NCBI RefSeq assembly: GCF_902832845.1
Contig: NZ_CADFDB010000015.1
Coordinates: forward strand, 62,001 to 126,000
Direction: 5' to 3'
Length of the DNA: 64,000 nt
Origin: Burkholderia metallica
Lineage (GTDB): Bacteria; Pseudomonadota; Gammaproteobacteria; Burkholderiales; Burkholderiaceae
Position numbers and translations under genes: made by a program. The notes beneath the pieces were generated by a model, which was given only the letters and a program-made list of their open reading frames with translations, made no database searches and was not told the DNA's origin. The number at the start of each line of letters is the position of its first letter. Position 1 is the stretch's first letter. This document shows, in pieces, positions 26,731 to 35,785 of the stretch.

Positions 26731-27141
26731 TACGTTTCCTGCAGGTATCATGAAGCAAGTTACAAAAACCGAAACGACAGTGACTCGTGCGACCACTGCC
26801 ACCGACCCTCTACTAATAAATTTATTCTTTTTTGCAAACATACGATGTGGTGTTAGTTGAAATTTATACAACATCGTGAGACCGCGGGCGCCAGGGCCAT
26901 AGTACCGCTGCTGATCCTACACGATGATATCGGCCTCGATTTTGGATCCTTTACCGCTTGGTCTTTCGACGATCTCTGCATCGATCAGCCGTCAGCAGAT
27001 CGAAAGGGGTATTGGAGACTCCCACTGCGTTCTTTCGATTCGATTTATTGCGGTTTGAGAACTAGCCGGCGACTGATCGGCGTCTCTCGACCTGGTTCAG
27101 CCCAGCAAAGTAACCGGGTTCCTGCAGGGCGCGCTGCAACG
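26731..27141. other. Gap between cupin gene and traI
   Basis: No supported gene. Composition changes back to high GC between about 26,950 and 27,120, marking the right edge of the low-GC cargo. Confidence 0.5.
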
Positions 27142-30036
27142 TCAGTCCGGCTCGATCTGTATCTGCTGGGCAGCTTGCTGGCGTCGCTGGCGCTGCGGCC
27201 GGTCATTCGTCTGCTCTGCCAACTCATGCTCACGCAGCGTTTCGATGGCGCTCGACTTATCTTGGTGGCGTGATACGGCCGCCCGAGCAAGAATTGCGTC
27301 GGTCGTAAAAATCTGGAGGTCGTCAACGGCCCGCGTGAGGCCGACATAGAAGCTGCGGTCACCGAAAATACGACGCACCGTCATCGCGACGTCAGACTGG
27401 CGCCGAGCATCTTCCGGATCACGCTCCATTTTGTGTGCGGGGATATGCAGCATGGCTTGCTCGCGGGTCGCGCCCTGGCCCGCGTGGACCGTCGCCGCAT
27501 AGGCATGATCCCAATGGCGCTGCGCGTCTAGATCCCAGGGAATTTCCTTGCCATCCGCCAGCCGTAGGACCGCCTGGTTCTCGTGGACAGAAACGACGGT
27601 CGCCTCGTGGCCATTCTTGACGAGCTCGTCGCCGCGGGTAAAGCGAATGACGTCACGCGCGGCAAGACTCCTCGTTTCCGAGAGATACACCTCCACCCGG
27701 TTGTACTTCTTCGGCTCCCACTCCATTAGAGAGCCGTCGGACTTCCGGAGAACGACGATACCCTCGTCGGGTCGAGTACCCTCAACGCGCATGTATTCGC
27801 CGCGGGACGCGAGAATTTTCTGATAGTCCCGACCAAACCGGACGGTCATATCCCTGGTGTAATACTGCGCCTCCTTCTGCTTCGCCCGGGTCATGTCTCC
27901 GTCGGACCGGAGGATGGTGTGCTCCGAGTCGTTGACATCCAGCTCGCCGTGCGCTTGCAGTTCAGCCCGAACCGCATTGTTGATCTCGACGCGATCCTCG
28001 TTAAACGGTGTGATGATGATGGTTTGATTTCTTCGCGGTCCCCGGTCGACGTACTGGCGCGCCATCAGGTCGATCAGGTCTTGCGGATTGTCGTGTTCTG
28101 TCACGCGCCCAGCTTGCTCGAGGAAGTCAAAGGCGCGAGCGTTGCGAGCGAGGTTCAGGTCGGTGAGGGGCTCATCTACCGCAAGGTCGGCTGTGCCCAC
28201 GGTGATCGCGACTGCCTGCTGCAGCTCGGGATTCTTCTGGCGCTGGATCTGGGTCATCTGAGCGGTGGCCACGCCCTCGTCCTGCAGGATCTCAAACGGT
28301 TTACCTGCTTCGATGGCCTGCAGCTGGAGGCGGTCTCCGAGGAGAATGACCTTCGCATCTGCTCGTTCCGCCATCTTAAATAGGCGCGCCATTTGCCGTT
28401 GGGCGAGGAATGACGACTCGTCGACAAGCCAGAGCTCGCGCTCCCGCGACAAGTCCGGTACATACTCGCGCAGCAGCTTCAGATCATCCTGGCGCCGCTG
28501 CTCATGGATCTCGAACATCGTCACCGTATCGGCCTTGATACCCGAATCGTTCTCGAGCTGCTTGGCAGCCTGGCCGGTAGCCGCCATCCCTCGGACGAGC
28601 CAGCCCTGCTCGTGCGCAACCTGGACGGTTCCCTTGACCATCGTGGTTTTTCCCACGCCGGCGAGACCCTGAACCGTGACGATCCGGTCTTTGCTAGTCA
28701 GTGCATGCTCGATCGCACCTCGCTGGCCGGGGGTGTAGTCGAAGGTGGGATCGTTCCGCTCCACGCGCGCGGCGGCGATGGCCTGTTCGATCCTGGACCG
28801 GACCAGTTCGGCTGGCGCTATCGCCGGCGTCGCGTCTCGCTGCGCGAGCGCATTTTCGACCGTCCAGCGCTCCGTGTTGAGCATCTTCTCGGTGGTGATG
28901 TTGCCGTCCGGAAGGTCGACAATCTTGCCCTGATCGACCAGCTTCTTGTACGCATCGAGAATCTGATTTGGAGACGTTCGCCCGACCGCGTGCTCCAGCG
29001 CGGTTTTGACCAGGTCATATTGGTTCAGCACGATTTCGCGCTCACCAAGGTGAGACGCTGCAAACCGCAAGGCCTCGATACCGGACAACTTGACGACCCG
29101 TGCATCCGTTCCCGCTTCCCGCGCCTCGCGTGCTTTCTGCTGGATGACGCTGTAGTCGAGGTCGACTGTCTGTGCGCGCTCACGCCATTGAACTGACAAG
29201 GCGTCATGGTCGACACCAACCTTCCGTTCACGGGTGGCCAACACCGCGCGCTCCTTCTCCGCCGGCGTCGCGCTCGTCGGATCGATCCCATTTGCACGCA
29301 GCCATCGGTCGCGCGCGGCCGAACGCTGGCTGAAGTGCTCGATCTGCTCTCGGGTGATGCCGACCAACTCAAAGTTTCCGTTCTTGTCCGGCGCAGTAAT
29401 GGCATAGCCACGCTTCTGCAATCCGCGTGCGAGCGAAGAAGTATAGACGGCGCCGATCACCTTCTGCTGCACGTACAGCTCGTCATTGGTCAGCGATCGC
29501 CATTCGCCGTCTGAGCGCTGGGTGGCGTTCATGACCAGCGCATGAGTATGGGTGTCGGGGTCGAGGTCGCGGCTCGTATTGTGGCGAAAGAGGGCGGCTA
29601 CAACGTTGCCGGTCGGTTCGACAAGCGTCTCGCCATCGACCGTTTTGCGGGCCTGCGCGACATACGCCTCGACGTACTCGAGCGCCTCCTTGACGGCTTC
29701 TTCATGGGCGAGGCGGACGTCGCGATCTTCGAAAACTTCGGCAGCGATACTGACGCTCTTCGGTGCCGAAAAGGTCAAGTCGATCCCAGGCCGATGTACA
29801 ACCTCGGGCTCGCCATTCTCGTCCAGGACGACTCGACCAAGCTGCTGGTCTCCGACCTGTCCAGACAGCAGCTTGAAAAACACATTGCGATCGACTTGCC
29901 CGTTCAGACCGAGGGTGGCCGCACCCTTGCCGAACCAAGCGGAATGCTCGAGCCCCTGATCGGTGGTGTAGTAGTTATCCTTCGAAAAATAGTGGAGTGC
30001 CTGGCCGGCGCTGCCGACATTGTGCATGCTCATCAT
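27142..30036 (-). CDS. traI: TraI, MobF-family relaxase-helicase (TrwC-sized)
   Basis: Nicks oriT, stays bound to the 5' end and unwinds the strand during transfer. 964 aa, close to R388 TrwC (966) and far shorter than F TraI (1756). N-terminal tyrosines are Y16 and Y22-Y23, the metal-binding histidines lie in DPDTHTHALV near residue 160, Walker A is GLAGVGKTTM near 466, and the SF1 helicase end is FYVGLTRAVDDLQIF. The C-terminal tail is Gln/Arg rich. It follows traD by six bases. Confidence 0.96.
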   Translation of the reverse strand: MMSMHNVGSAGQALHYFSKDNYYTTDQGLEHSAWFGKGAATLGLNGQVDRNVFFKLLSGQVGDQQLGRVVLDENGEPEVVHRPGIDLTFSAPKSVSIAAEVFEDRDVRLAHEEAVKEALEYVEAYVAQARKTVDGETLVEPTGNVVAALFRHNTSRDLDPDTHTHALVMNATQRSDGEWRSLTNDELYVQQKVIGAVYTSSLARGLQKRGYAITAPDKNGNFELVGITREQIEHFSQRSAARDRWLRANGIDPTSATPAEKERAVLATRERKVGVDHDALSVQWRERAQTVDLDYSVIQQKAREAREAGTDARVVKLSGIEALRFAASHLGEREIVLNQYDLVKTALEHAVGRTSPNQILDAYKKLVDQGKIVDLPDGNITTEKMLNTERWTVENALAQRDATPAIAPAELVRSRIEQAIAAARVERNDPTFDYTPGQRGAIEHALTSKDRIVTVQGLAGVGKTTMVKGTVQVAHEQGWLVRGMAATGQAAKQLENDSGIKADTVTMFEIHEQRRQDDLKLLREYVPDLSRERELWLVDESSFLAQRQMARLFKMAERADAKVILLGDRLQLQAIEAGKPFEILQDEGVATAQMTQIQRQKNPELQQAVAITVGTADLAVDEPLTDLNLARNARAFDFLEQAGRVTEHDNPQDLIDLMARQYVDRGPRRNQTIIITPFNEDRVEINNAVRAELQAHGELDVNDSEHTILRSDGDMTRAKQKEAQYYTRDMTVRFGRDYQKILASRGEYMRVEGTRPDEGIVVLRKSDGSLMEWEPKKYNRVEVYLSETRSLAARDVIRFTRGDELVKNGHEATVVSVHENQAVLRLADGKEIPWDLDAQRHWDHAYAATVHAGQGATREQAMLHIPAHKMERDPEDARRQSDVAMTVRRIFGDRSFYVGLTRAVDDLQIFTTDAILARAAVSRHQDKSSAIETLREHELAEQTNDRPQRQRRQQAAQQIQIEPD

Positions 30037-30042
30037 CGCGCG

Positions 30043-32160
30043 TCACCCCAACAAGTCACCGAGACCGGCGCGGCCGGTCGGCCGTTGGCCGGCACCTGGT
30101 TCGCGGGGAGTCGACGCACCGTGAACCTCGCCGGTGTCGCCGTCCACGACTTCACCCGTCGCCAGCACAACCAGATTCGAAGTGGCCGGGTCCGATTCAG
30201 CGCCGGTCGGCGTGGCCGCAACGTCATCCGCACGGGACGCCGCAGCTGCCGGCATTTTGTTCGCGGCAGACGAGCCTGCGGATGGCACCGATTGCTCCGC
30301 GGACGAAGACGTCGCAGTCGCGTCGGTTGGCGCGGGTGACGGCGATGGTGCAGTTTCTGCCGGCGCCGCGGAACCGGGTGCGGGCGGCGACAGCGCCGCG
30401 TGGCCACCGGGTGCGGCGTGTGCAGTAAGCCACGTGTCAAAAGTCCGACGGGGAATGAACGGTGTGGCAATTTCGGGCCGATGCGTATATTTGTATCTCA
30501 CCCGTGCGACGGGGTAATCGCTGGGTGTGACCAGATAGCCCTCCATGTCGGGCAGACGTAAGATCTCGGAAGAGAGGACAAGATCCCGAAGGTTACGGCG
30601 CGCGAAAACACTCATACCGTCGCGACGCTCATCGATCCCGAGATTGAGACTTTCCTCTTTCTCGTCCAGATCAGCCTGCCCGATCGCGTTGGCCAACGCC
30701 TTGGCGGCGTCACCGTCGGTCACGCGCAACAGGAGCTTGGTCTGACATCCGGAGATGATCGTGCGCGCAAGGTGCTCGCCATAGATCAAGAAGAGTAGCG
30801 AGAAATCCTGGATGCCGATCACAAAGCAACCGCCAAACTTGCGAATGTTCGTCACGGCGAGCTTCATGATCTCCAGTTTCTGCAGCGTAGGGAGCTCGTC
30901 GTAGAAATACCAGAGGCGTTCGCGATGAATCGGCTTGAGCGCAAGAAGCGAGCGGATTGCGATGTCACACCAGAGGCTGATTAGCGGAAGCAGGGCGGTT
31001 TTCTGCTCTTCGTTGACGGTAATGAACAGCCAGGAATCGTCGTCTTCGTCCTCATTCTGGATCCACTCGCGGATCGAAAACGGTTCACCTTCGTCATGCA
31101 GGTAGCGGAAGCAATCAAGCTGGTTCTGCACGGTCATCTTGAGGCTCATGCCCGTACGCTCAGTGATCGGATCAACGTAAGTGGCAGCAGACTCGTTCGC
31201 GAGGATGGCGTGTAATTCGTCCAGATTGCTGTGAGCGATGGCCTTGTACAGCGCGGCGTTGGTTCGCTTATTGTCGTCACCGAGCGCACGGACCGCGCCC
31301 TTGAAGACCATGCGCCCGGCGATGGCGAAGAACGGATCCGGAACGTTCGGCGGAATCGGGATAAGCCCCTCTGCCAGCCCATCGTAATGGATTTCACCCT
31401 GGATTTCGCGCCACACGTTCCAGTTGGGACTGCGCGCATCGAGCGGATTCAGGATGATGTCCTTGCCTTCCCGAAAAAAGGTAGCCGTGAACTCGCCGGA
31501 CGGGTCATAGACGATCGCTCGCTTTTTGTTGGCGCGGACCTGCTCCATCAGCGCGAAAAACTGCTGAGACTTGCCGCTACCCTGGGCACCGGCGAAGAGC
31601 GTACCGAGCACTTCGGCCTTCTTGCGCATCGGCACGCCGGCGATGCGATACGGGCTGGCGTCGTCTCGGCTTTCCAGTTCCTTGACCAGTGCTTTCGGTT
31701 TAACGAGCCTTGCACCGCGAACCTGCTTCTCGGCGAGTTTTCCGCGACCGTACTCCATCCAGAACAGGACTGAAAGAAACGTCACGGCTATAGCGGTAAG
31801 AACAGCGTACAGGGCGGCATTTCGCGCATAGACGAAAAACTCTTCGGCGGCATCGTCGGTAAATGACAGCGCGGCGGCTGGCGGCAATTCCGTGTCGTTG
31901 CTGCCGAAGTGGAATGAGACGTTCGGGTTGGCCATGGGCACGACGGTGAGGATTTCGGCCTCGACGTGCTTGGCCGCCAAATAGCGTGTTTCGGTCGACG
32001 TGACGAAATACAGGTATGCGCCGCCGGCCAGCGCGCCGACGAGAATGCCCGCGATGACCACCGCCACGACCGCGCTGGTGAGGAGTTTTGCCTGCTGCCA
32101 CCAGAGGGCGGTTCCCCGAGAAAAAGTCGCAAGACCGTTGGGCGAGCGTTGATCAGCCAT
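30043..32160 (-). CDS. traD: TraD, type IV coupling protein
   Basis: Inner-membrane ATPase linking the relaxosome to the secretion channel. 705 aa (F, 717). Membrane segments at about residues 28-53 and 110-132; Walker A FAGAQGSGKSQQ near 190; Walker B RLWYFYDELPTLQKL near 420. Residues from about 585 form a long Ala/Pro/Ser-rich tail, the usual place for relaxosome contacts. Its start overlaps the ribbon-helix-helix gene by 8 bases. Confidence 0.96.
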   Translation of the reverse strand: MADQRSPNGLATFSRGTALWWQQAKLLTSAVVAVVIAGILVGALAGGAYLYFVTSTETRYLAAKHVEAEILTVVPMANPNVSFHFGSNDTELPPAAALSFTDDAAEEFFVYARNAALYAVLTAIAVTFLSVLFWMEYGRGKLAEKQVRGARLVKPKALVKELESRDDASPYRIAGVPMRKKAEVLGTLFAGAQGSGKSQQFFALMEQVRANKKRAIVYDPSGEFTATFFREGKDIILNPLDARSPNWNVWREIQGEIHYDGLAEGLIPIPPNVPDPFFAIAGRMVFKGAVRALGDDNKRTNAALYKAIAHSNLDELHAILANESAATYVDPITERTGMSLKMTVQNQLDCFRYLHDEGEPFSIREWIQNEDEDDDSWLFITVNEEQKTALLPLISLWCDIAIRSLLALKPIHRERLWYFYDELPTLQKLEIMKLAVTNIRKFGGCFVIGIQDFSLLFLIYGEHLARTIISGCQTKLLLRVTDGDAAKALANAIGQADLDEKEESLNLGIDERRDGMSVFARRNLRDLVLSSEILRLPDMEGYLVTPSDYPVARVRYKYTHRPEIATPFIPRRTFDTWLTAHAAPGGHAALSPPAPGSAAPAETAPSPSPAPTDATATSSSAEQSVPSAGSSAANKMPAAAASRADDVAATPTGAESDPATSNLVVLATGEVVDGDTGEVHGASTPREPGAGQRPTGRAGLGDLLG

Positions 32161-32554
32161 TGCTCTCTCCCAGCAGTTTCTTGGTGGCGGCCTCGGCGCG
32201 ATCCTGTGCTTGGTGGAAGAACTGGATGTTCCTGTCGCTGATGATGCTGGTCAGGACTTCGCGGCTGAAGAACACCGCTTGAACCAGTTCGGACGGTAGC
32301 GCCTGGACGGATTTTCGGGGCCCGTCATCGGACGGCGTGTGCCCACTCAGTTGCTGAATGAGCGCCTTGAGACGCTGGTCAATGAGCGAGACATTTTCGG
32401 TGACGACGCCGAGCGCAAGTTGCTTGCGAATGTAGTCGGACAGCGAAACACCGTTCTCTTGAGCCTTGCGTCGATAGAAGCGCTCCGACTCGGGATCGAG
32501 TTTGAAGGAGATGGGTTTGGACGCACCTTTTCCCGGCGTTTTGAGACGCGGCAT
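32153..32554 (-). CDS. Ribbon-helix-helix relaxosome accessory protein
   Basis: 133 aa. Residues 13-48 (KPISFKLDPESERFYRRKA, then VSLSDYIRKQLALG) form a ribbon-helix-helix DNA-binding domain, followed by a helical region. First gene of the traD-traI operon and next to the oriT-like region, the position of TrwA/TraM-like proteins that bind oriT and repress the operon. Confidence 0.78.
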   Translation of the reverse strand: MPRLKTPGKGASKPISFKLDPESERFYRRKAQENGVSLSDYIRKQLALGVVTENVSLIDQRLKALIQQLSGHTPSDDGPRKSVQALPSELVQAVFFSREVLTSIISDRNIQFFHQAQDRAEAATKKLLGESNG

Positions 32555-32801
32555 GAAGACCTCGTTGCGAGAGATCCTTACCTTTTTGTGGCCGTGGTTA
32601 TGTGCGGATTGCGCTGCAGATACGCGCTTCCGTCGTGTGAAGATGTTAGCACATGGTTACGCTTTTTCGTCATACGGCTACGAGTTTTTCCGATACTAGC
32701 GACGATCTCTGCTGCTCGCGTTGTTTTCTCCATCAGCAGCTGCCTCGCGTCTTTAAATAACTGATTTAATTGTCGTTTTCTGGACAGACTGATCTCCATT
32801 G

Positions 32802-33133
32802 AATTTAGGTGTACTACCGTGACGCCAATGGCGTATTACGCCTATATCTGTTGTCAGGGTGGCTTCCGATCGACGTTCGAACGGTAACAAAAGGGTTTTA
32901 CGGGCGTCATACCGGCATACGCTCTATCAGGCTTCGAGTTTTGGCTCTCGATTAGCGATAGCTCTAATTTAGGCGTCCTACCGCTTAAAGGCTTGCGCAG
33001 CAAGGCTTTAAGCACCCGCAACGGAGTTGAGTGGTGTGTGACCGTCTGGTCGGGGGGTGGGGCTTGCCCCACGGGTCGCCCCCCGGACGGACGGTATCTG
33101 GATGGTGATGCCCGGACGGGTCCGGGTATCACC
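32802..33133. other. Candidate oriT region with direct and inverted repeats
   Basis: Holds two 18-base direct repeats differing at two positions (AATTTAGGTGTACTACCG at 32802, and at 32966), overlapping dyads ACGCC-AAT-GGCGT-ATT-ACGCC (32822-32842), a 14-base-arm inverted repeat (32983-33013), a GTGGGGC-TT-GCCCCAC hairpin (33057-33072) and a 14-base-arm dyad at 33104-33133 followed by GGTTTTT. Such density just upstream of relaxosome genes is typical of oriT. A nic site cannot be assigned with confidence; GAGTGGTGTGTGACC at 33029 is the best guess. Confidence 0.45.
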
Positions 33134-33386
33134 GGTTTTTCAGCAGGCGTAGCGATCGGCATCGCAGCCAGCAAGAGCGAGGATTTCGTTCCTTTGAGGC
33201 GTTCGCCTGGGTGGAGGACAGTGAAAATTTCGGAGAAAGCGGGAGATTGAAGTATCGACACGAAAGAGAGAAAAGCGAGGCGAGCGTCGATCCGTTCCTC
33301 ACAGGGAAAAAACGGAAAAGGGAGGTCGAACGGAGGCGGGGAGCGGACAGGGAGAAATTCGGAGCGACGAGGGTGGTTATGCCACG

Positions 33387-33531
33387 CAGGTTTTCCACAT
33401 ATCCACGGGTCCGGACCGACGTCGCGATGCATCAACATCGCAAGAGCGTCGGCCGCGCGCCGTTTTCCACAACGGTGTTGGTTGTGGGAAACGGGAGAAG
33501 CGCGGGGACCGGTGGATATGTGGGAAACCTG
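33387..33531. other. Nested palindrome with DnaA-box-like sequences, possible replication origin
   Basis: An outer inverted repeat (33387-33412 and 33506-33531, 26-base arms with two mismatches) encloses an inner one (33460-33473 and 33481-33494, 14-base arms with one mismatch). All four arms hold TTTTCCACA or TTTCCCACA; the TTTTCCACA copies at 33391 and 33463 fit the relaxed DnaA box TTWTNCACA exactly. The mirror arrangement suggests an oriV or single-strand initiation site. No Rep gene is in the window. Confidence 0.45.
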
Positions 33532-33656
33532 CCGGCGTGCGCGGATTTAGGTCGTGGATCGATGGGGTGTCGAGCAACAGCCAGAGAGAAAACGCTGTGA
33601 TCACGTTCGGTTTGGCGGTATTCGGCGGGCGCGACTTGGCGGCCGCCGATCACGGT

Positions 33657-34030
33657 CTGCGCAATTCAGGATTGCGCACTGGATGGGTGGTCCGCGCGGG
33701 GCGGCGGCTGCGCAGCGGCGCGGGCGACGCCCGGCGCGGCGACAGCAGGAAAAACACGGGAGCGCCGGCACGGTGCACGGTCCTTCGGGCCGGCGGCCGC
33801 GACGGTGGCGGCCGCCGTGCTGGAGCTGCGCAATGCGAGCATTGCGCTCTGGCTAGGTGGTCCGCGCGGGGCGGCGGCCGCGCAAAACCGCGGGTGACGC
33901 CCCGCGCGGCGACAGCAGGAAAAATGCGGGGGCGCCGGATCAGCGCTCGGAGCGGTTGCGTCGGCCGCCGCGACGGTGCCGGCCGCTGCGCGCGAATTGC
34001 GCACCGAGCAATTGCGCCGCGACGGATGAT
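33657..34030. repeat. 170-base tandem repeat with GCGCAAT...ATTGCGC dyads
   Basis: Two near-full copies and a partial third, spaced about 170 bases. Each begins with a dyad: GCGCAAT-N5-ATTGCGC at 33659, GCGCAAT-N6-ATTGCGC at 33828, and a related AATTGCGC pair at 33995-34017. Both full copies share GGTGGTCCGCGCGGGGCGGC and GCGGCGACAGCAGGAAAAA. A centromere-like partition site or operator array is plausible given the large parB; no open frame here looks coding. Confidence 0.6.
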
Positions 34031-34144
34031 GCGCGGGGCAGCGGTGCGATAGCGGGGTATCAGGTCTCAGTGCTTTACGTTGCGCGGCCGAATTCCGTTA
34101 CACTTCGCGGCAAGGGGGAGGGGCAAGATGGAGTGATAGAGGCC

Positions 34145-34456
34145 ATGACGGCAGATGCAGGGAAGACAGCGCGCAAGCCGCGATCGATCGAAGACGAGAT
34201 CGCGAGGGCGGCGGCGAAGCTGAAAAAGCTGCAGGACCAACAGCGCGAGATGATCCGCAAGGATCGCGAGCGGAATCATAAGGCGGTGCTCGAGCTGCTG
34301 CGCGCGGAAGGGCTGGACGAGATCCCGGCGGAACAGTGGAAAGAGCGGCTCGAGGCGGTAAAAGTCGCACTCGCGAAACCGGGCGAGACCCCGGTGCCGG
34401 CGAAACCCGCCCAGGGCGTGCCGCCCGCCGCTGTCACCGACGGCGCGTCGGTGTGA
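34145..34456 (+). CDS. Small coiled-coil conjugal accessory protein (TraC/TraD-like of Ti/IncP type)
   Basis: 103 aa, basic and helical; residues 10-45 (RSIEDEIARAAAKLKKLQDQ) form a coiled coil. It resembles the short TraC/TraD accessory proteins found next to oriT in Ti and IncP plasmids by general pattern, not by a tested alignment. Plus strand, directly after the tandem repeat region, which may be its control region. GAGG lies shortly before the ATG; a GTG four codons earlier is possible. Confidence 0.6.
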   Translation: MTADAGKTARKPRSIEDEIARAAAKLKKLQDQQREMIRKDRERNHKAVLELLRAEGLDEIPAEQWKERLEAVKVALAKPGETPVPAKPAQGVPPAAVTDGASV

Positions 34457-34546
34457 TCGTTGGGGCAATCCGGCGACGCACGAAGTGTGCGCGGAGCGGG
34501 ATTGCCCCGATTCGTTTGCGCAGCGCGCAAACTGGCTAACGCATTG

Positions 34547-34601
34547 GTCGCGGGCTGGCGGGTGGTCGCGGCGTAGCGGCGAGCGCCCGCCAGCCCGCGA
34601 C
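34547..34601. terminator. Strong hairpin between converging genes
   Basis: Perfect 16-base arms, GTCGCGGGCTGGCGGG and its complement at 34586-34601, with a 23-base loop. It lies between the ends of the coiled-coil gene and the antitoxin gene. There is no clear T run, only CAAAAA downstream (useful for the minus strand as TTTTT). A second hairpin (GGGGCAATCC...GGATTGCCCC) lies at 34461-34508. Confidence 0.5.
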
Positions 34602-34620
34602 GCCGCGCAAAAATCCCGGC

Positions 34621-34920
34621 TCAGGCGTGCTCGTGTACAGGCGTCGTCACCGTCAAAGTGAGGCCGAGCGCGCGCACCACACGCAGGATCGTCGCGAATT
34701 CCGGGTTGCCGTGCTCGTCCAGCGCCTTGTAGAGGCTTTCGCGGCCAACGCCCGCGTCGCGCGCAATCTGCGTCATGCCGCGCGCACGCGCCACAGTGCC
34801 GATGGCTTCCTGAATGTCGGCAGAATCGCCAGTCTCGAACGAAACCCGCAGATATTCGGCCTGCGCCTCGGGCGTGTCGAGGTATTCGGCCGCGTCAAAC
34901 GGCGTTGTCTTGATACCCAT
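34621..34920 (-). CDS. Antitoxin, HigA-like addiction-module protein
   Basis: 99 aa. Residues 45-95 (GMTQIARDAGVGRESLYKAL then GNPEFATILRVVRALGL) are a helix-turn-helix of the addiction-module antidote type. GGGAG six bases before the ATG. One base after the toxin gene; toxin-first order as in HigBA-like systems. It should neutralise the toxin and repress the promoter. Confidence 0.9.
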   Translation of the reverse strand: MGIKTTPFDAAEYLDTPEAQAEYLRVSFETGDSADIQEAIGTVARARGMTQIARDAGVGRESLYKALDEHGNPEFATILRVVRALGLTLTVTTPVHEHA

Positions 34921-34921
34921 G

Positions 34922-35215
34922 TCAATCTCCCAATTGCGCCGAAAGCGCGATAGCGCGCTCAATGTCGCGCTGCTGCGTTGACTTGTCGCCACCGCATAGC
35001 AGGATGACGAGCGTTGAGCCTCGTTGGACAAAGTAGACGCGATAGCCGGGGCCGACGTGCACGCGCATTTCGCTCACCCCGTCACCCACCGACTTCACGT
35101 CCCCGTACTGGCCGCGCGCGAGCCGTTGAATCCGCTTGGCGATCTGCGCGCGCGCGATGTGGTCACGTAGGCCGCGCAGCCATTTCGCGAAGTCGTCTGT
35201 CTGCTCGATTCTCAT
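34922..35215 (-). CDS. Toxin, RelE/HigB-like (Gp49 family)
   Basis: 97 aa. FAKWLRGLRDHIARAQIAKR, then VSEMRVHVGPGYRVYFVQRG and VILLCGGDKSTQQRDIERA, are diagnostic of the addiction-module killer proteins of the RelE superfamily, which act as ribosome-dependent mRNA endonucleases. Immediately precedes its antitoxin. Confidence 0.92.
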   Translation of the reverse strand: MRIEQTDDFAKWLRGLRDHIARAQIAKRIQRLARGQYGDVKSVGDGVSEMRVHVGPGYRVYFVQRGSTLVILLCGGDKSTQQRDIERAIALSAQLGD

Positions 35216-35225
35216 AGCCTATATA

Positions 35226-35241
35226 GTATCCCATAGGATAC
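35226..35241. promoter_or_regulatory. Operator palindrome of the toxin-antitoxin pair
   Basis: GTATCC-CATA-GGATAC, 11 bases upstream of the toxin start and next to a TATATAG stretch that could be the -10 region. Likely bound by the antitoxin. Confidence 0.55.
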
Positions 35242-35318
35242 AAAAGTTCAAGGTGCATTCTGGCTACCGGCCGGACGGCCGGCGACGCGATCAGTGCGCG
35301 TCGAAGCGGGCGCGGTTT

Positions 35319-35462
35319 TCACGCGACGCGCTCGACCTCTACAAACTGCGAGCCAAAGAGCGATTCCGCACGGGTCCAAGCCTCTTCGTAACTGCATGCG
35401 TCGATGATCTCGACGTCGAATCCAGTCGCTGTCTTGTAGGTGATCGCCCACTGAGCGCGCAT
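35319..35462 (-). CDS. 47-aa hypothetical protein
   Basis: Begins MRAQWAITYKTATGFDVEI and ends SQFVEVERVA. The ATG at 35462 has a textbook AAGGAG seven bases upstream, and the same gene style (short acidic cytoplasmic protein with strong ribosome site) repeats in the next three genes. Function unknown. Confidence 0.6.
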   Translation of the reverse strand: MRAQWAITYKTATGFDVEIIDACSYEEAWTRAESLFGSQFVEVERVA

Positions 35463-35519
35463 GTCAAATCTCCTTCGTGAAGTCCCGCTATAACGGACGC
35501 GGGTTGCGTCGATGACGCG

Positions 35520-35741
35520 TTATTGCGAAAACGCGCCGTCGAACACGGCGCGTTGCGTGTCGGACAGGTGCGTCGCGTCGATCTGTGTAGCGCCGTTCAC
35601 GATCATCAGCGCGTAGGGTTCGGCAAGAATCCGCGCTTCGCGACACAGGATCGGATCGCCTTCGACGCTCGGTTTGCGGGCGCGCCAAATGTTGATCGCG
35701 CGCTGGATCTGCTCGATATGCAAAACAGTGGTGATGTTCAT
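35520..35741 (-). CDS. DUF3717 protein
   Basis: 73 aa: VLHIEQIQRAINIWRARKPS, then LCREARILAEPYALMI, is the DUF3717 pattern common in Burkholderia and relatives. Role unknown. GGAG lies eight bases before the ATG at 35741; longer in-frame starts lack this. Confidence 0.8.
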   Translation of the reverse strand: MNITTVLHIEQIQRAINIWRARKPSVEGDPILCREARILAEPYALMIVNGATQIDATHLSDTQRAVFDGAFSQ

Positions 35742-35785
35742 CGCTTTCGCTCCGTGACGTGCGCCGTGTTCGCGACGCACGCAGG

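Noticed and set aside
32578-32799. 73-codon minus-strand frame before the ribbon-helix-helix gene
   Set aside because: No Shine-Dalgarno sequence; basic composition and location suggest promoter/oriT sequence. Not excluded.
33211-33600. 129-codon plus-strand frame across the DnaA-box palindrome
   Set aside because: No ribosome site or domain, and overlaps structured non-coding sequence.
33857-34456. 199-codon version of the coiled-coil protein
   Set aside because: The first 96 codons run through the 170-base tandem repeat; the ATG at 34145 gives the protein-like part only.
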